DNA from: Tsuneonella aeria
GTDB taxonomy: Bacteria; Pseudomonadota; Alphaproteobacteria; Sphingomonadales; Sphingomonadaceae
Assembly: GCF_009827495.1 (NCBI RefSeq)
Contig: NZ_WTZA01000001.1
Location: 1,686,001 to 1,750,000, forward strand
Length of the DNA stretch: 64,000 nt
Direction: 5' to 3'
How positions within the stretch are numbered: position 1 is the stretch's first letter; each line of letters begins with the position of its first letter. Below are positions 60,985-64,000 of the stretch, one piece after another. Made by a program: the position numbers and the translations under genes. The notes under the pieces were generated by a model. It was not told the origin of the DNA. It did no database searches and worked only from the letters and a program-made list of their open reading frames with translations.

Positions 60985-64000
<3,016 letters not shown>

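Overview
The window looks like chromosomal DNA from a high-GC alphaproteobacterium of the order Sphingomonadales, most likely Erythrobacteraceae-like. The evidence is the alphaproteobacterial style of RpoB/RpoC, three TonB-dependent receptors, a fixNOQP-GHIS cbb3 oxidase locus with an FnrN-type regulator (CX2CX7C cysteines), and a full Tad/Flp pilus operon. Assignment below order level is inference. I see no phage, IS element, integron or CRISPR array. Almost all of the DNA is coding, and many genes are joined by ATGA, GTGA or TTGA stop/start overlaps.

Layout. 1-2.2 kb: 3' part of oligopeptidase B and a hotdog thioesterase. 2.3 kb: tRNA-Leu(GAG). 2.6-5.6 kb: a short trimeric autotransporter convergent with a CadC-like winged-helix/TPR regulator. 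5.7-6.6 kb: S-formylglutathione hydrolase, preceded by what I read as the last codons of a lost class III alcohol dehydrogenase. 6.7-10.2 kb: iron-uptake operon (PepSY membrane protein, 68-aa membrane protein, siderophore receptor) behind a Fur-like box. 10.2-10.5 kb: a deletion scar joining the start of a pirin gene to the end of an FMN reductase gene. 10.7-21.4 kb: microaerobic respiration block (nnrS, fnrN, a cluster-less Fnr/FixK homologue, ccoNOQP, ccoGHIS) with three FNR-type boxes. 21.5-24 kb: a solitary HerA-like ATPase and a membrane protein. 24.4-36.6 kb: Tad pilus operon from pilin to prepilin peptidase, ending with a coupled M23 peptidase. 36.7-42.1 kb: small membrane protein, acyl-CoA dehydrogenase, PutA and a TetR regulator. 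42.2-49.9 kb: TonB receptor, an LRAT/NlpC-like secreted protein, dcd, an enoyl reductase-like protein, DoxX and a His-rich (zinc-type) TonB receptor. 50.0 kb: tRNA-Gly(GCC). 50.3-56.4 kb: thioredoxin/TPR protein, Lon-N protein, marC, a lipoprotein, folD, yggT, argB and a META-like lipoprotein. 56.4-64 kb: rpoC and the 3' part of rpoB on the minus strand, with a good terminator after rpoC.

How the genes work together. The best-supported functional unit is the low-oxygen respiration regulon. FnrN should sense oxygen through an Fe-S cluster. The second Fnr homologue has the same recognition helix but no cluster. FNR boxes precede nnrS, the second regulator and ccoN, which suggests a two-step cascade driving the cbb3 oxidase and its copper/assembly proteins. 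The second unit is the Tad pilus machine. It has two departures from the usual set: an 88-residue lipoprotein where CpaD is expected, and a peptidoglycan peptidase at the end of the operon.

I did not find one clearly new multi-gene system. The most informative unexpected observations are the two gene-loss scars (adhC upstream of fghA; pirin/FMN reductase), the unusual adhesin architecture, and the peptidase and small lipoprotein in the Tad operon.
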